Of a DNA stretch of 6,372 nucleotides, positions 6,301 through 6,372 are shown in pieces (positions within the stretch are counted from its first letter, which is position 1; each line of letters starts with the position of its first letter). The position numbers and the translations under genes were made by a program. The stretch is from the NCBI GenBank assembly GCA_934623575.1, contig CAKTVL010000044.1:1-6372 (forward strand), read 5' to 3'. This DNA comes from an uncultured Oscillospiraceae bacterium. GTDB lineage: Bacteria > Bacillota > Clostridia > Oscillospirales > Oscillospiraceae. The notes beneath the pieces were generated by a model. That model was not told the DNA's origin and searched no databases. It saw only the letters and a list, made by a program, of their open reading frames with translations.

Positions 6301-6372
6301 CGGGAGCATTGACACTATGTGGTAGATATGAGAAAATAATCACAATAATATAAAAACTAAGTTGTGGTAAAT
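6301..6372. other. AT-rich non-coding tail after the trbL-like gene
   Basis: Composition changes abruptly after the stop at 6300: 50 of 72 bases are A or T, against a GC-rich window. No ribosome binding site followed by an open frame is visible. The sequence TGTGGTAGAT (6318-6327) recurs as TGTGGTAAAT (6363-6372). The stretch could be an intergenic region with a promoter, or the edge of an inserted element; the window ends too soon to tell. Confidence 0.5.
6309..6337 (+). promoter_or_regulatory. Possible sigma-A type promoter
   Basis: A perfect -35 box TTGACA (6309-6314) is followed after 17 bases by GAAAAT (6332-6337), which matches four of six bases of the -10 consensus. The AT-rich setting suits a promoter firing towards the right edge. 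No gene downstream is visible in the window, so this remains a weak call. Confidence 0.3.

Noticed and set aside
6102..6353. Plus-strand open frame crossing the trbL-like stop
   Set aside because: Most of it is another frame of the trbL-like gene, Gly/Arg-rich and without any recognisable motif; the last part only runs on into the AT-rich tail by chance.
1..6372. CRISPR arrays, tRNA, rRNA, integrase, relaxase or att sites
   Set aside because: I looked for regularly spaced repeats, RNA-gene-like folds and recombinase or relaxase motifs and saw none.

Overview
The window looks like part of an integrative conjugative element (ICE) from a moderately GC-rich gut-type Bacillota/Clostridia, most like Oscillospirales. 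The reasons are an LPxTG-type pilin with class C sortases, a VirD4/TraG coupling protein of the Gram-positive kind, and a Maff2-type small membrane protein followed by a VirB6/TrbL-like protein. The organism and the ICE are inferred from protein families and gene order. No relaxase, integrase, VirB4 or attachment site lies in the window.

All six genes are on the + strand and are packed as one apparent operon. Positions 1-84 are a short leader ending in a clear ribosome binding site. The first half (85-3411) is a pilus cassette: a 611-residue secreted pilin with isopeptide-type domains and an LPKTG sorting signal, then two different class C-like sortases. The second half (3408-6300) is the start of a type IV secretion block: VirD4 coupling ATPase, a small VirB2/TrbC-like (Maff2) membrane protein, and a polytopic VirB6/TrbL-like channel component. 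Junctions are start/stop overlaps of 4 or 8 nt, one long overlap of 104 nt (virD4 into maff2) and one 3-nt gap. The pilus and DNA-transfer genes are therefore probably co-transcribed and translationally coupled.

A reasonable model is that the sortase-built fibre, or a wall-anchored adhesin, helps donor-recipient contact while VirD4, the VirB2-like protein and the VirB6-like protein form the inner part of the DNA transfer channel. The juxtaposition is seen; the functional link is inference.

The less ordinary signals are two strong palindromes inside coding sequence (a 13-pair hairpin in the first sortase, at the place where the catalytic lid is expected, and perfect 13-base arms in the trbL-like gene), the long virD4/maff2 overlap, a secreted pilin with eight cysteines including CxxC, and a sharp change to about 69% A+T after 6300 with a perfect TTGACA box. 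I do not see a clearly new system. The cassette resembles known ICE architecture, with some unusual details.
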